Origin: JAJFUV01 sp964561215
GTDB taxonomy: Bacteria > Acidobacteriota > Terriglobia > Bryobacterales > Bryobacteraceae
Direction: 5' to 3'
Assembly: GCA_964561215.1 (NCBI GenBank)
Contig: CAZLOS010000014.1
Span: 1-64,000 of the forward strand
DNA length: 64,000 bases
Of the stretch, positions 9,074-18,548 are shown piece after piece. The position numbers and the translations under genes were made by a program. The number at the start of each line of letters is the position of its first letter. The first letter of the stretch is position 1. The notes under the pieces were generated by a model. The model was not told where the DNA came from. It made no database searches and saw only the letters and a program-made list of their open reading frames with translations.

Positions 9074-9688
9074 ATTATAAGGCAATCTCTTCGATCGGCC
9101 GCGCTAGCGGCGTTACTGGCCTGTTCAGCTTGGCCGGACGAGCCGCAAAACCACGTGGCCGCGCAACCATATCAGCCGCTCAGCGCCAGCGAGCGGTGGC
9201 GTCACTATGGGAAGGATCTCTTCTGGAATCCGATGGCGGGATTCGGTATCACAACCGGCGCTGCCATCGCACAGTGGCGCGACGACCCGACCGAATGGGG
9301 ACAGGGCGGAGAGGGATTCGGCAGGCGCCTGGCCCATCGTGCGGGACGGCTGACGGTGCAGGAGACCTGCGAGGCCGCCGGGGCGGCGCTGCTACGCCAC
9401 GACGTGCGCTACATCCCGAGCCGGGACACCCGTTTCTGGCCCCGCGTCACCCACGCGATGGCGGCTAATTTCGTGACGCTGGACGAGCATGGGAACCGTG
9501 TCTTCCACGCGGCGCGCATGGGAGGCATCGTAGCGGGAGTGCTGGTGAGCCGGCAGTGGATGCCGGACCGTTACAGCAGCGCCTATCGCATTACCCGAGG
9601 CATCGGCATCCAACTCGGCATCAGCACCGCATTCAGTGTGCTGCGCGAATTCACGCCGGACCTGAAGCGGGCACTTCACCGTAGATAG
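9074..9688 (+). CDS. Conserved exported protein of unknown function, unusual start
   Basis: The frame is open from 9050 to 9688 and encodes a likely signal peptide (RQSLRSAALAALLACSAW, near residue 3) followed by a mature part of about 180 residues beginning YQPLSASERWRHYGKDLFWNP. The signal peptide has no ATG, GTG or TTG before it; the first standard codon, GTG at 9155, lies beyond it. An ATT at 9074 has GAGGG seven bases upstream and would supply the start. A GTG at 9060 (MRVSRL then stop) would work only with a frameshift near 9078. I cannot assign a function. It is divergent from pyrR and convergent with the next gene. Confidence 0.6.
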   Translation: MIRQSLRSAALAALLACSAWPDEPQNHVAAQPYQPLSASERWRHYGKDLFWNPMAGFGITTGAAIAQWRDDPTEWGQGGEGFGRRLAHRAGRLTVQETCEAAGAALLRHDVRYIPSRDTRFWPRVTHAMAANFVTLDEHGNRVFHAARMGGIVAGVLVSRQWMPDRYSSAYRITRGIGIQLGISTAFSVLREFTPDLKRALHRR

Positions 9689-9694
9689 CAGCCC

Positions 9695-10903
9695 CTAAGC
9701 CGGAGGCTTCCCGTAATCGCGGATCTTCATCGGCTCGCCACCCTTCAAGGCCGATTGATGCGCCACAATGCCCGGCACCGTATATGCAACGGCTTCCCAC
9801 ACGTTCACCGACGGGTGACGGTCCTCGGCGATGGCGTCGATGAATTCCTTGGTGATGAAAACGTGCGATCCGCCGTGGCCGCTCTTCACCCGCATGGATT
9901 CCGGCAACCGCTCCCAATGGTCCGGCTGCGCGAACTTCTCCTGATGCACATCGCCTTCCGGGTATCCGTTCGCATCGATGACTGTCTTGCCGTCCTTGCT
10001 GATGCCGACCACCGTGTTCGGCGAACCCTCCGGCCGCGCCATGATGTACGACATGCGGTCGCCGTAAAAAGCGCCCCGCTCCGTGCCGCCGGCAGCCACG
10101 TGCCAGAAAACGGATATGCGGCTCGAATGTCCCCCGGAGGTCTTGAAGAATCCTGTGGTGTTCCAGAACGGATTCTTGTACTGGTTCGTCTGCAGCACCT
10201 CGTGGTTGTCGCCCCAGCCGACCGCCTGCACTTCGACCAACCGCTCACCGGTGACCGGCACGACCATTCCGACGCAGTGCGTGGGATAGTGCATGGGCGG
10301 CAGGCCGTGGCGCCATGTGGGAAAGCCGCGGTCGTCGAAGAAGAGGGGTAACAGACCTTCGTGGTGGTACTCGGCCTCGCTGTAAAAGATAGTGCCGAAC
10401 TTGCCCGCGCGCGCCCACTCCATACACGTCATCACTTCGGGCCGGTAGTAGCTGGTCTCCGCCATCATGTAACGGAGGCCGCTGCGCTTGACGGCGTCGA
10501 TCAGCCGTTCGCACTCCTCGACGGACATGCCCGCCGGCACGGCGCTGACCACATGCTTGCCCGCCTTGAATGCTTCCAGAGCCATCCAGACGTGCAACGG
10601 CGCAGGCGTGAACACTCCCACCGCGTCAAGCTCCGGGTGCTTCAGCATGTCGCGATAGTTCTTGAACGTGTTTCCGCAGCGATACACGGTGGAGAGCTTC
10701 TCCAGCCGGTCCGGTCGTATGTCGCACACCGCGGTGACCTTCGCGTTGGGATGCAAGTGCCACTGGAACGACGAGCCGAAGCCGCCCCCGACGATGCCAA
10801 TGCGCACCGGTTTTCCAGTGGACGCCTTCGCTGTACCCTCTAACGCTCCCGCGCCAAATGCCGCGCCCGCACTCATCAAAAGACTGCGTCTACTGACCGC
10901 CAT
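9695..10903 (-). CDS. Tat-exported Gfo/Idh/MocA family oxidoreductase
   Basis: This 402-residue protein starts MAVSRRSLLMSAGAAFGAGA, a twin-arginine signal, followed by a Rossmann NAD(P) motif (VRIGIVGGGFGSSFQWHLH). GGAGG six bases before ATG 10903 supports the start. The family carries out NAD(P)-linked oxidation or reduction of sugars and cyclitols; Tat-exported members are abundant in Acidobacteriota and Planctomycetota and probably carry bound cofactor. EKP-type family motifs are weak (SAVPAGMS at that position), so the substrate cannot be given. It is convergent with the small exported protein, 6 bases apart. Confidence 0.88.
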   Translation of the reverse strand: MAVSRRSLLMSAGAAFGAGALEGTAKASTGKPVRIGIVGGGFGSSFQWHLHPNAKVTAVCDIRPDRLEKLSTVYRCGNTFKNYRDMLKHPELDAVGVFTPAPLHVWMALEAFKAGKHVVSAVPAGMSVEECERLIDAVKRSGLRYMMAETSYYRPEVMTCMEWARAGKFGTIFYSEAEYHHEGLLPLFFDDRGFPTWRHGLPPMHYPTHCVGMVVPVTGERLVEVQAVGWGDNHEVLQTNQYKNPFWNTTGFFKTSGGHSSRISVFWHVAAGGTERGAFYGDRMSYIMARPEGSPNTVVGISKDGKTVIDANGYPEGDVHQEKFAQPDHWERLPESMRVKSGHGGSHVFITKEFIDAIAEDRHPSVNVWEAVAYTVPGIVAHQSALKGGEPMKIRDYGKPPA

Positions 10904-10978
10904 CGCTTGCCTCCAGCCGAATCTCCGCGCATCAAGGGCGCGGAGATAATCATCTTACCTTTCCACTCAGAGGAACGG

Positions 10979-13900
10979 TCAGGCCGTTGGCGAGACCGGC
11001 GATGCGCGCAACTTCCGCAGGGCGAGTTCGCCGAGGTTGCACAGGGCCGCCAGCGCCAGCAGTGCGGGCCACAGCCGCAGCAACGCCGGCTTGGCGCGCC
11101 CGGCCGGATCGAACACCTGCCGCGGCTCCGGGTTGAAGCGCCCGCCGGTGAAGCGGGCCAGATTCTCGAGCAGTCCGGGATTGGAACCGTACTCGCTCAT
11201 CTCCTTTTCCTGCCGCAAAACGCCGACTTCGGGAAACGCGCGCGACTCTTCGAGCGGGCGCACCCGGAATAAGCCCTGCCGCTTGCCGATGGGCACCCGG
11301 CCTCGATAGGCGCCTTGCGCCAGTTTGGCGATGGGCACGGGCTGCATGAAACCGTTCGGCCCCGAGACAAAAATGTCCGGCACCTTCGCGGGCTCTTCCG
11401 CATAGCGGCTCAACCGGTAATCGACCACGAGTTCTTCGCTGGCGCTATCGAAGCTCGCCGAAGCTTCCCCGGCTTGCGCGTGCGGCAGCAGGTCGCGCGC
11501 CATGTTGGACCAGAACTTGTCGAAGCCGCTCCAGCCCACCCATCTGGCCGCCCACCGGCTCTTGGCGTCCGAAGTGAAGACCGCCACGCGCCCCAAACCA
11601 TACTGCCAGCGCACCAGTAGCGGGTCCTTGCGATCCACGCTCAAAACCGTCTCCGCGGTGGGTTTACTCTGGAAGCGGACATAGCCGAGGAGTTCCGGAG
11701 CTTGATCTATGTTCACTCCTTCCAGGATTTCGGTCTTGCCGGCCACAACCGGGCGAAACAGCTTTTCCACTACCGTGGAGCCGGAGTGTTCCAGAACGTC
11801 GCGCAGCAGAATCTGTTCGAGCCCCGCCGGATCGCTCATGAAGTACGACTTCCCCTTGGCCGTCACGGCCACCTTTTCGAGGTAAGAGCGATTGACGTCC
11901 TGGCCCAAGCCGACCGTGGAGATAGTGATGCGGTGGGCCTCGGCGTCGCGGGCCAGGTTCATGCTATCGCCTTCCTCGGAGATGCCGTCGGTGAGCAGCA
12001 CGACGTGCTTGAAGGTAGCCTTCACCGGAAGCGCCCGGCGGTAGGCTTCCGCCAGGGCCGGCGCGATCTGCGTGCCACCGTCGGGCGTGATACCGGAGAT
12101 CAGGCGCACGATCAGCGACCGGTCCTCGGCCCGGCGGATGGGAACGGCCCACTGGAACGAGTTGTCGAAGATGAGCACGCCCACCGAATCGATGGGCCGC
12201 AGGTTCTGGACAACGCCAATGGCGGCCAACCGCGCCAGTTCAATCTTCTTGCCCTCCATGGAACTGGACTTGTCGATGATCAGAATTACGCAAGTGCCTT
12301 CGGGCGAGCGCGGCGGCGCTACCTTGGCCGGCAATAGGCGATCGAGCGCGTCTTCCTCGCCTTTCTTCTCGATGTAAACATTGCGTTCGCCGCCGATCAC
12401 CAGCACCCCGCCACCCTGCCTGACGTATTCCTCCAGGCGCTTCTTTTCAGCGGGCGAAAGGGATTCAAGATCCCAATTGTTGAACGCCAAAAGCTCGTAG
12501 CTCTCCCACTTCTCGCGCTTCCAATCGTTCGAGCGCACCACCTTAAAGCGGCCGGCTTCGAACGTTTTCAGCAGGTGCGCCTCGGTGCCTGCGGGATCGT
12601 CCGAAATCCAAAGGATACGAGGGCGTCGAAGATTAACGGCTTGGGCGAAGCGCACTTCCCCCAAGCCCTCGGCACGGATCGCGCCCGACAGATCCACGGC
12701 TCCATCGGAGGCGACCACCGAGTGCGCGCGGATTTCATTCACGCCCGCATCCAGCTTCGCCGGGACCGCACCCAGGACTTTGCCGTCAGCCGCCATCTCG
12801 ACCACGGCGGAAGCAGCTCGCGGAGATATGACCTTCAGGTCCACCGGAAACCGCTCTCCGCTGAAAACCGTCCCGGGGACGCTCGCCAATTCCAGACGCA
12901 GGTCCGGCTTGGGGCGCCCAGAGAGCGCAAACGTGTCGATGGGGATTCCGAGTTGCCCGGCCTGCCAGGCGGCGCGCGCCGCGCTGCCCCGGTTTTCCAA
13001 GCCGTCGGAAATCAGCACGATGCGCGGCACCATGTCCGAAGGCAGGCGGGTGGCGGCTTCCCGGACGGCTGCTTCGATGTCTGTGGCACGCCCCTCCTCG
13101 CCGAGGGTTGGACGGAAGTTCCAGCGCGGGTTGTGTTCGCCCGGCAAGGCTTCGCGTGTGGCGCCGGCAAAGGATGTGACGCGCATCCGGTTACGTCCGC
13201 GAGCGCCATCCATGCGGTTGGCAAAATCCGAAGCGCGTTTCAGGTCATCCGGAGCTACGCTCGAAGACGTGTCCACCAGGGCCGCCACCGCCACCTTGGT
13301 CTCGTACACCGTCATGGCCGGGGCGAACAGCGCCGCCAGTACGGCGACGGCCATGGCCGCCTTCAGCACAACTGCCGCGCGCGCGGCCAGAGTCGACGGC
13401 CAGTGCCACCAGGCAGAGCGGCGCACGCCATAGCGCCGCCATTCGCAGACCAGAACCGCCGCGCCCGCCACCGCGAGCCAGCGCCACAAATCGCGCGGCT
13501 GCGGCAGGCCAGACCCCCGCGAGGGCACGCCGTAGCTGGTCTTCGGCGGCGCTTCCCAACGCGTGGCGCCTAGTTCGGGAAGCGTGAGCGAATAGGCGAG
13601 TTCGCGACCTCCGGCGAGCACCCGCACGTTTCCGGGCGCGCCCGCGAAGAAGCGGAGCCGGTTGCCGTCAATGCTGTACGGTAGATCGCCGAGCGTGTCC
13701 GAAACCACACGCACCGGTCCGGCGGCCGCTTCCGGCGCGAGGGTCGTTTCCACCGAACCGGCGCTCGCCCCGGCCAGCTCCCATCGGCGGAACGTCTCCG
13801 GCGAGAGCCAGCGCAAGATGTTGGCGAAGACCAGCGGCGTGGTCAGTTCGTAGCGCTGCGGACCCGCGAGCGGGTGAAATCCGAACACGATACTGCGTGG

Positions 13901-15253
13901 CGTTCCCGGGCGAGCCACAACCGCCGGACCGAATCCGGTTTCCGCGAGTTGAATATCCGATGGAGCAGGCTCGAACACCTGGGTTGATGCGATTCTCGAT
14001 CCCTGGCCGTGCAGCCCGGCTCCCAATTCGTGCCCGGAGGACCAGCGCACGATCGTCGCGTCGCGCACAGTGCGGCGCACGGGTACGGGCGAGGCGCCCG
14101 CTGGCGGGTCGATCCAGATGGCGTCGATCGCGGGCGCGGACGGCGGCCGGAACCCGTCTATCACCATGGCGCCCGCATCCGGTTTGGGCTGATAATCCCT
14201 CGGGCTCAGCCACACCGCTTCCACCCCGGCGCTCGCACTGAAGATCGGCCGCAGCATTTCGGGATGAGCGGAGTACACGGCCACTTTCAGGGCCGTCTGC
14301 GCGGGGACCTCGATGACAGCGCGGTTGTCCGCGGCCAGGTCGTCGTCCGGCAGGAGACGCGCTTCGAGCCAGCCCGCGGCGCGTGTATGGTATTCGAAAG
14401 CGGCGGCGTCCTCCGCGTTCTGCGCCAGGTCCAAGCGGCGCGTCCCCACAGGAGCCCCGGCAAATTGTAATACCACTGTGACCGTGCGCGGAGCCGAAGT
14501 GTAGTTACGCACAGAAATGTGAATCTCCCAGGTACCGGGATCGCTGTGCGAGCGCCGCAGACCGAACTTGGTGAACCCGCAATTGGAAATATTCTCGCCC
14601 ACCGGGAGTACGCGGAGGTTCCCAAACGAAACCGCCGCGGCTTCACCGGGAGCCACGCGGCCCGTGCCGGCGTAAACGATTTCACCTTTGCGGCGTCCCG
14701 AGCCCGCGAGCATCCTTTGGGAGAAGGCGAGCGCGCCATCCAGGTCCAACGCCGTCGAACCCGGCGAACTCGCGCGTAGCGCTGCTTCCACGGCGCCGCG
14801 GTTGGACTCGAAGCCAGTGGCCGGCGTGGCCAGCGCGTCGGCACGGATCAGCATCACGCGGTCGTTCGGCGGCAGCGTGCGCAAGTAACGGTCCAGATCC
14901 CGGCGCGCTTCGTCGAAAGCCGTCCCGTTGTGCGAATGAGCCGCCATCCACGCCGAAGTATCGAGGACCACGACATGGTCGCGGCCCGACGCGGGCGATG
15001 CACCCCAACGCAGTTGGCCCACAGCCAAACCCAGCAGGGCGAGGCCGAGCAATTGCAGCAGCAGGGAAAGCGGCTGCTGAATCCGCTTGCGCCGCCGGGC
15101 TTCCACGGGCTTCTCCGCCGCCTGCCAGAAACGCAGCGTGGGGACGATCAAACGGCGGCGTGAGCGATCCAGCAGATACAGCGCGACCACGACCGCGCCG
15201 GCCGCGCCGAACAACGAAACCAGTTCGAGGAGCGTGAGGTCGACCAGGTACAT
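10979..15253 (-). CDS. Giant BatA-like membrane protein with three VWA-like domains and a GATase-like fold
   Basis: A 1424-residue protein. Residues 1-80 are a BatA-type N-terminal region with two membrane segments (LLELVSLFGAAGAVVVALYLL). A VWA-like domain near residue 96 has a degenerate metal site (DTSAWM). Membrane segments near 600-650 lead to a second VWA with an intact DTSSS motif (about residue 659). A glutamine-amidotransferase-like segment (near 880-960) is followed by a third VWA (DKSSSM, near 993, with GGTQ and TDG), then the rest of the fold and a C-terminal membrane helix. It follows a DUF58 gene by 19 bases and a MoxR gene, a classic MoxR/VWA arrangement implicated in envelope or metalloprotein maturation. 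The exact role is unknown. Confidence 0.85.
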   Translation of the reverse strand: MYLVDLTLLELVSLFGAAGAVVVALYLLDRSRRRLIVPTLRFWQAAEKPVEARRRKRIQQPLSLLLQLLGLALLGLAVGQLRWGASPASGRDHVVVLDTSAWMAAHSHNGTAFDEARRDLDRYLRTLPPNDRVMLIRADALATPATGFESNRGAVEAALRASSPGSTALDLDGALAFSQRMLAGSGRRKGEIVYAGTGRVAPGEAAAVSFGNLRVLPVGENISNCGFTKFGLRRSHSDPGTWEIHISVRNYTSAPRTVTVVLQFAGAPVGTRRLDLAQNAEDAAAFEYHTRAAGWLEARLLPDDDLAADNRAVIEVPAQTALKVAVYSAHPEMLRPIFSASAGVEAVWLSPRDYQPKPDAGAMVIDGFRPPSAPAIDAIWIDPPAGASPVPVRRTVRDATIVRWSSGHELGAGLHGQGSRIASTQVFEPAPSDIQLAETGFGPAVVARPGTPRSIVFGFHPLAGPQRYELTTPLVFANILRWLSPETFRRWELAGASAGSVETTLAPEAAAGPVRVVSDTLGDLPYSIDGNRLRFFAGAPGNVRVLAGGRELAYSLTLPELGATRWEAPPKTSYGVPSRGSGLPQPRDLWRWLAVAGAAVLVCEWRRYGVRRSAWWHWPSTLAARAAVVLKAAMAVAVLAALFAPAMTVYETKVAVAALVDTSSSVAPDDLKRASDFANRMDGARGRNRMRVTSFAGATREALPGEHNPRWNFRPTLGEEGRATDIEAAVREAATRLPSDMVPRIVLISDGLENRGSAARAAWQAGQLGIPIDTFALSGRPKPDLRLELASVPGTVFSGERFPVDLKVISPRAASAVVEMAADGKVLGAVPAKLDAGVNEIRAHSVVASDGAVDLSGAIRAEGLGEVRFAQAVNLRRPRILWISDDPAGTEAHLLKTFEAGRFKVVRSNDWKREKWESYELLAFNNWDLESLSPAEKKRLEEYVRQGGGVLVIGGERNVYIEKKGEEDALDRLLPAKVAPPRSPEGTCVILIIDKSSSMEGKKIELARLAAIGVVQNLRPIDSVGVLIFDNSFQWAVPIRRAEDRSLIVRLISGITPDGGTQIAPALAEAYRRALPVKATFKHVVLLTDGISEEGDSMNLARDAEAHRITISTVGLGQDVNRSYLEKVAVTAKGKSYFMSDPAGLEQILLRDVLEHSGSTVVEKLFRPVVAGKTEILEGVNIDQAPELLGYVRFQSKPTAETVLSVDRKDPLLVRWQYGLGRVAVFTSDAKSRWAARWVGWSGFDKFWSNMARDLLPHAQAGEASASFDSASEELVVDYRLSRYAEEPAKVPDIFVSGPNGFMQPVPIAKLAQGAYRGRVPIGKRQGLFRVRPLEESRAFPEVGVLRQEKEMSEYGSNPGLLENLARFTGGRFNPEPRQVFDPAGRAKPALLRLWPALLALAALCNLGELALRKLRASPVSPTA

Positions 15254-15272
15254 GCGCGCGTCCCGCCTGCCC

Positions 15273-16157
15273 TCAGGCCACTCCCGAAATGCGCATCAAC
15301 GGACCGAAAATAGCGTCTTCGATCGGCATGCTGGTCGTCAGGCCGACGTAGCGGCCTCCGTGGCGCGTGGCCAGGTTCTGCAACATGCGGGCATGCGCGT
15401 CGAAGGCTTCCGTGTAACGCTCGCCGGCTTCGCGGTCGAAGCGGAGAATCATGGTTCGCGCATTCTCGGCATCTTCCAGTTCGATCTCCCCCTCCCAGGG
15501 AGGCGTGCGGTCATCGTCATCCCAAAGCTGGATCAGCAGCAGCTCGTGTTCAAAGTCCGCCAGGTATTGCAGAGGTTTTTCGCAGCCGGCCTCGTCCAGA
15601 AAATCCGAGATGACGACGAGCAATCCCGGCTGCGCGTAGGCGGCGATCAACTCCCGTGCAGCCGACATGAAGTCGCTCGCGCCCGCGGGCTGGAGCGCGG
15701 TGAGGAACTCGACCGCCGGGGCGAAGCGGTGCCTTCCCCCGCCGGCGCGAAACGGTTCGCCGAGTCCCCCGGCGAACGGCTGTATCAGGATCTTATCCAG
15801 CCGCACGAGGCCGATGTAAGTCAAGGCCGCGGTCAGGCGCCGTGCGTAATCGAATTTGCCGCGCCCGCCGGTCGCCATCGAGAGGCTGGTGTCCAGCAGG
15901 ACTCGCACGGGAACCCGGGGCTCCACCTGGAAGAGCTTCAGAAACAGCTTCTCCAGCCGGAGGTAGGCGCGCCAGTTCACTGCGCGCAGGTCGTCCCCGT
16001 AATGGAAACGGCGGTGGTCGAGAAACTCCTGCCCGGCGCCCGAGAAGCGCGAGGCGTTGCGGCCGCCCACCAGTCCGGGAAAGCTCTTCTGCCAGTGGAT
16101 GGCCAGGCGCTCGAGCTTTTCGAGGAAGGTGCGATCTACCAGGGGCTCCTGCGCCAT
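15273..16157 (-). CDS. DUF58 domain protein (MoxR-associated)
   Basis: About 294 residues from ATG 16157 (MAQEPLVDRTFLEKLERLA). The DUF58 hallmark GDDLRAVNWRAYLR is near residue 57, and a VWA-like MIDAS motif, LDTSLSM, follows. No membrane segment is apparent, unlike the second DUF58 gene at 32.4 kb. It starts 11 bases after the MoxR stop and precedes the giant VWA protein. In this family the protein is thought to be a partner or substrate of the MoxR ATPase. Confidence 0.92.
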   Translation of the reverse strand: MAQEPLVDRTFLEKLERLAIHWQKSFPGLVGGRNASRFSGAGQEFLDHRRFHYGDDLRAVNWRAYLRLEKLFLKLFQVEPRVPVRVLLDTSLSMATGGRGKFDYARRLTAALTYIGLVRLDKILIQPFAGGLGEPFRAGGGRHRFAPAVEFLTALQPAGASDFMSAARELIAAYAQPGLLVVISDFLDEAGCEKPLQYLADFEHELLLIQLWDDDDRTPPWEGEIELEDAENARTMILRFDREAGERYTEAFDAHARMLQNLATRHGGRYVGLTTSMPIEDAIFGPLMRISGVA

Positions 16158-16168
16158 GAGCGGACGAC

Positions 16169-17158
16169 TCAACTTGCCCGCGCAGCCACCGCGCGAATGA
16201 TGCCATCGAGGACCGTCCCGGTGGTTTGTCCTTCGGCGTGCGCGTCGAAATTCAAAATGATGCGGTGGCGAAGCACGGCGGGGGCTACCTTCAAGACGTC
16301 GTCCACGCTCAGGTGGAAGCGGCCGTCGAGCAACGCGGAGACGCGCCCGCACTCGACCAGCGCCTGCGCGCCACGCGGCGAGGAGCCATAGCGGATGTAC
16401 TTGCGCGCGTTTTCGTGCGCCTGTTCGCTTCCCGGCTGCGTCGCCATCACCAGATCCACGGCGAATTCCTGCACGTGCGCCGCCACCAGGATGTCCCGGC
16501 AGACCCGGCGCAACTCCAGGATGTCCTCCCGGCCCGCCACGCTCTCCACCTGCGTCTCTTCCCTTTGGATGGTGCGCTCGACGACCCTGTTCAGCTCATC
16601 CCGCGACGGATAGTTCACCACGATCTTCATCAGGAAGCGATCGAGCTGCGCTTCCGGAAGCGGGTAGGTGCCTTCCATCTCGATGGGATTCTGCGTGGCC
16701 ATCACCAGGAACGGCGCTTCCAGCTTGTGCGTGGTCGTCCCGCTGGTCACGGTGCGCTCCTGCATGGCCTCCAGCAGCGCGGACTGGGTCTTCGGCGTCG
16801 CGCGGTTGATTTCGTCGGCCAGCACCAGGTGCGCGAAGATCGGCCCATTCTGGAAGCGCAGGAATTTCGCGCCGTTCTCTCCGGTTTCGATGATCATGCT
16901 GCCGACGATGTCCGCCGGCATCAGGTCCGGCGTGAACTGGATGCGCGAGTACTTCAGGTGCAGCACGCGGCCCAGCGTGCGCAGCAGCGTGGTCTTGCCG
17001 AGCCCGGGCACCCCTTCCAGCAACACGTGGCCGCCGGCCAGCAGGCACGTCAGCACACCATCGACGACATCCTGCTGCCCGACAATGATCTTGGCGATTT
17101 CGGCGCGAATCCGGTCGAGCCGTGCCACGGCGTTTTGGATGGCAACCTCGGCAGTCAC
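16169..17158 (-). CDS. MoxR family AAA+ ATPase
   Basis: A 329-residue protein from GTG 17158 (VTAEVAIQNAVARLDRIRAEI); the longer upstream frame reads through the neighbouring gene and is not used. The Walker A motif is GVPGLGKTTLLR, Walker B is LVLADEINRATPKTQ, and sensor 1 is ATQNPIEMEGTYPLPEAQLDRF in two parts. MoxR ATPases act as chaperone-like partners of VWA proteins, which agrees with the two downstream genes. The start is 57 bases from a divergent aminotransferase gene. Confidence 0.94.
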   Translation of the reverse strand: MTAEVAIQNAVARLDRIRAEIAKIIVGQQDVVDGVLTCLLAGGHVLLEGVPGLGKTTLLRTLGRVLHLKYSRIQFTPDLMPADIVGSMIIETGENGAKFLRFQNGPIFAHLVLADEINRATPKTQSALLEAMQERTVTSGTTTHKLEAPFLVMATQNPIEMEGTYPLPEAQLDRFLMKIVVNYPSRDELNRVVERTIQREETQVESVAGREDILELRRVCRDILVAAHVQEFAVDLVMATQPGSEQAHENARKYIRYGSSPRGAQALVECGRVSALLDGRFHLSVDDVLKVAPAVLRHRIILNFDAHAEGQTTGTVLDGIIRAVAARAS

Positions 17159-17200
17159 TATCCATATTCTAGCTGCCCCGGCGGCGCCGCCGCCCGGCGG

Positions 17201-17206
17201 TATAAT
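17201..17206 (+). promoter_or_regulatory. Perfect -10 box close to the aminotransferase start
   Basis: TATAAT lies nine bases upstream of ATG 17216. A start of transcription about seven bases downstream would leave almost no leader, so the mRNA may be leaderless; there is no Shine-Dalgarno sequence in front of the ATG. No good -35 box is seen. Confidence 0.5.
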
Positions 17207-17215
17207 CTCCTTCGC

Positions 17216-18517
17216 ATGACCAAGGAAGAGATCCTCCTCGCCTGCCGGGAAAACCTGTTTCCCTGCGTGTTCCACTACTACCGGGAGCCGCTGGTGGTGG
17301 CCCGCGCCAACAACCAGTATGTTTGGGACGCCGACGGGCGACAGTACCTCGACTTCTTCGGCGGCATCGTGACCATCAGCGTGGGACACGCCAACGAGTT
17401 CGTGAACCGGCGTGTGCACGAGCAACTCGACCGGCTGCAGCACGTCTCCACGGTCTTCGCTACCGAGCCGATCGCCGCGCTGGCGCGTAAAATCGCCTCC
17501 ATCACACCCGGCGGCCGACTAACGAAATCCTTCTTCACCAACAGCGGCACGGAAGCCAACGAAACGGCGATCCTGGCCGCGCGCTGCGCCACCGGATCGA
17601 GTGAAATCGTCGCGCTGCGCCACGCCTACCACGGCCGATCGACGCTCGGCATGACGCTCACAGGCCAGTCCGTCTGGCGTCTGGGCGGCGTGGCCGAAGC
17701 CGGCATCGTGCACGCCCACAACGCCTACTGCTACCGGTGCCCCTTCGGGTTGACCTATCCGGCCTGCGAAGTGAAGTGCGCCCGCGACGTAGAGGACCTG
17801 ATCCGCACTACGACCTCGGGCCGCATCGCCGGCTTCATCGCCGAACCTGTGCAGGGCGTGGGCGGTTTCATCACACCGCCCAAAGAGTATTTCCCGGTGG
17901 CGGCGGAAATCGTGCGGCGCTACGGCGGACTTTTCATCTCCGATGAAGTGCAGACCGCCTGGGGCCGCACCGGCGGCAAGTGGTTCGGCATCGAGCACTG
18001 GGGCGTCGTACCGGACATCATCACCAGTGCCAAGGGCCTGGGTAACGGCATGCCCATCGGCCTCACCGTGGCCACACCGGAAGTGGCGGCCGGCGTGACA
18101 GGCCTGTCGATCTCCACTTTCGGCGGCAACCCCATCGCGACCACGGCGGCCAAGGCGGTCATCGATTTCGTGGAACAGGAGCGGCTGATGGACAACGCCG
18201 AAACGGTGGGGGCGTACCTGCACGAGAAGCTCATCGAGTTGAACGACAGGTACGCTGTGATCGGCGACGTACGCGGCATGGGCCTCATGCAGGCGATCGA
18301 GTTGGTGCGCGACCGAGCGACGAAAGAACCGGCCGTGGACGTAACTCTGGCCGTGCTCGAAGCCACGCGCCGCAACGGCCTGCTGGTGGGCAAGGGCGGA
18401 CTCTACTCGAACATCATCCGTATTACCCCGCCGTTGAACATCTCGCGCGCCGACGTGGATGCTTTCGCCGAAGGAATGGAGCGAAGTTTGCGGGAAGCGA
18501 CGTGCGGGCAGCATTGA
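17216..18517 (+). CDS. Class III PLP-dependent aminotransferase
   Basis: A 433-residue enzyme of fold type I, class III (omega/GABA/AGXT2-like). The frame runs open upstream across moxR, but ATG 17216 (MTKEEILLACRENLF) begins the family homology. Visible motifs: FFTNSGTEANETAI for phosphate binding, FISDEVQTAWGRTGG with the cofactor aspartate, and the PLP lysine in ITSAKGLGNGMPIGL. A cysteine-bearing insertion (CYRCPFGLTYPACEVKCA) occurs in the middle, as in AGXT2-like members. The amino donor cannot be told from sequence. A decayed SDR gene follows 31 bases later. Confidence 0.92.
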   Translation: MTKEEILLACRENLFPCVFHYYREPLVVARANNQYVWDADGRQYLDFFGGIVTISVGHANEFVNRRVHEQLDRLQHVSTVFATEPIAALARKIASITPGGRLTKSFFTNSGTEANETAILAARCATGSSEIVALRHAYHGRSTLGMTLTGQSVWRLGGVAEAGIVHAHNAYCYRCPFGLTYPACEVKCARDVEDLIRTTTSGRIAGFIAEPVQGVGGFITPPKEYFPVAAEIVRRYGGLFISDEVQTAWGRTGGKWFGIEHWGVVPDIITSAKGLGNGMPIGLTVATPEVAAGVTGLSISTFGGNPIATTAAKAVIDFVEQERLMDNAETVGAYLHEKLIELNDRYAVIGDVRGMGLMQAIELVRDRATKEPAVDVTLAVLEATRRNGLLVGKGGLYSNIIRITPPLNISRADVDAFAEGMERSLREATCGQH

Positions 18518-18548
18518 ACCGACACGTCCTCGATGTCAGGAGGTTCCC

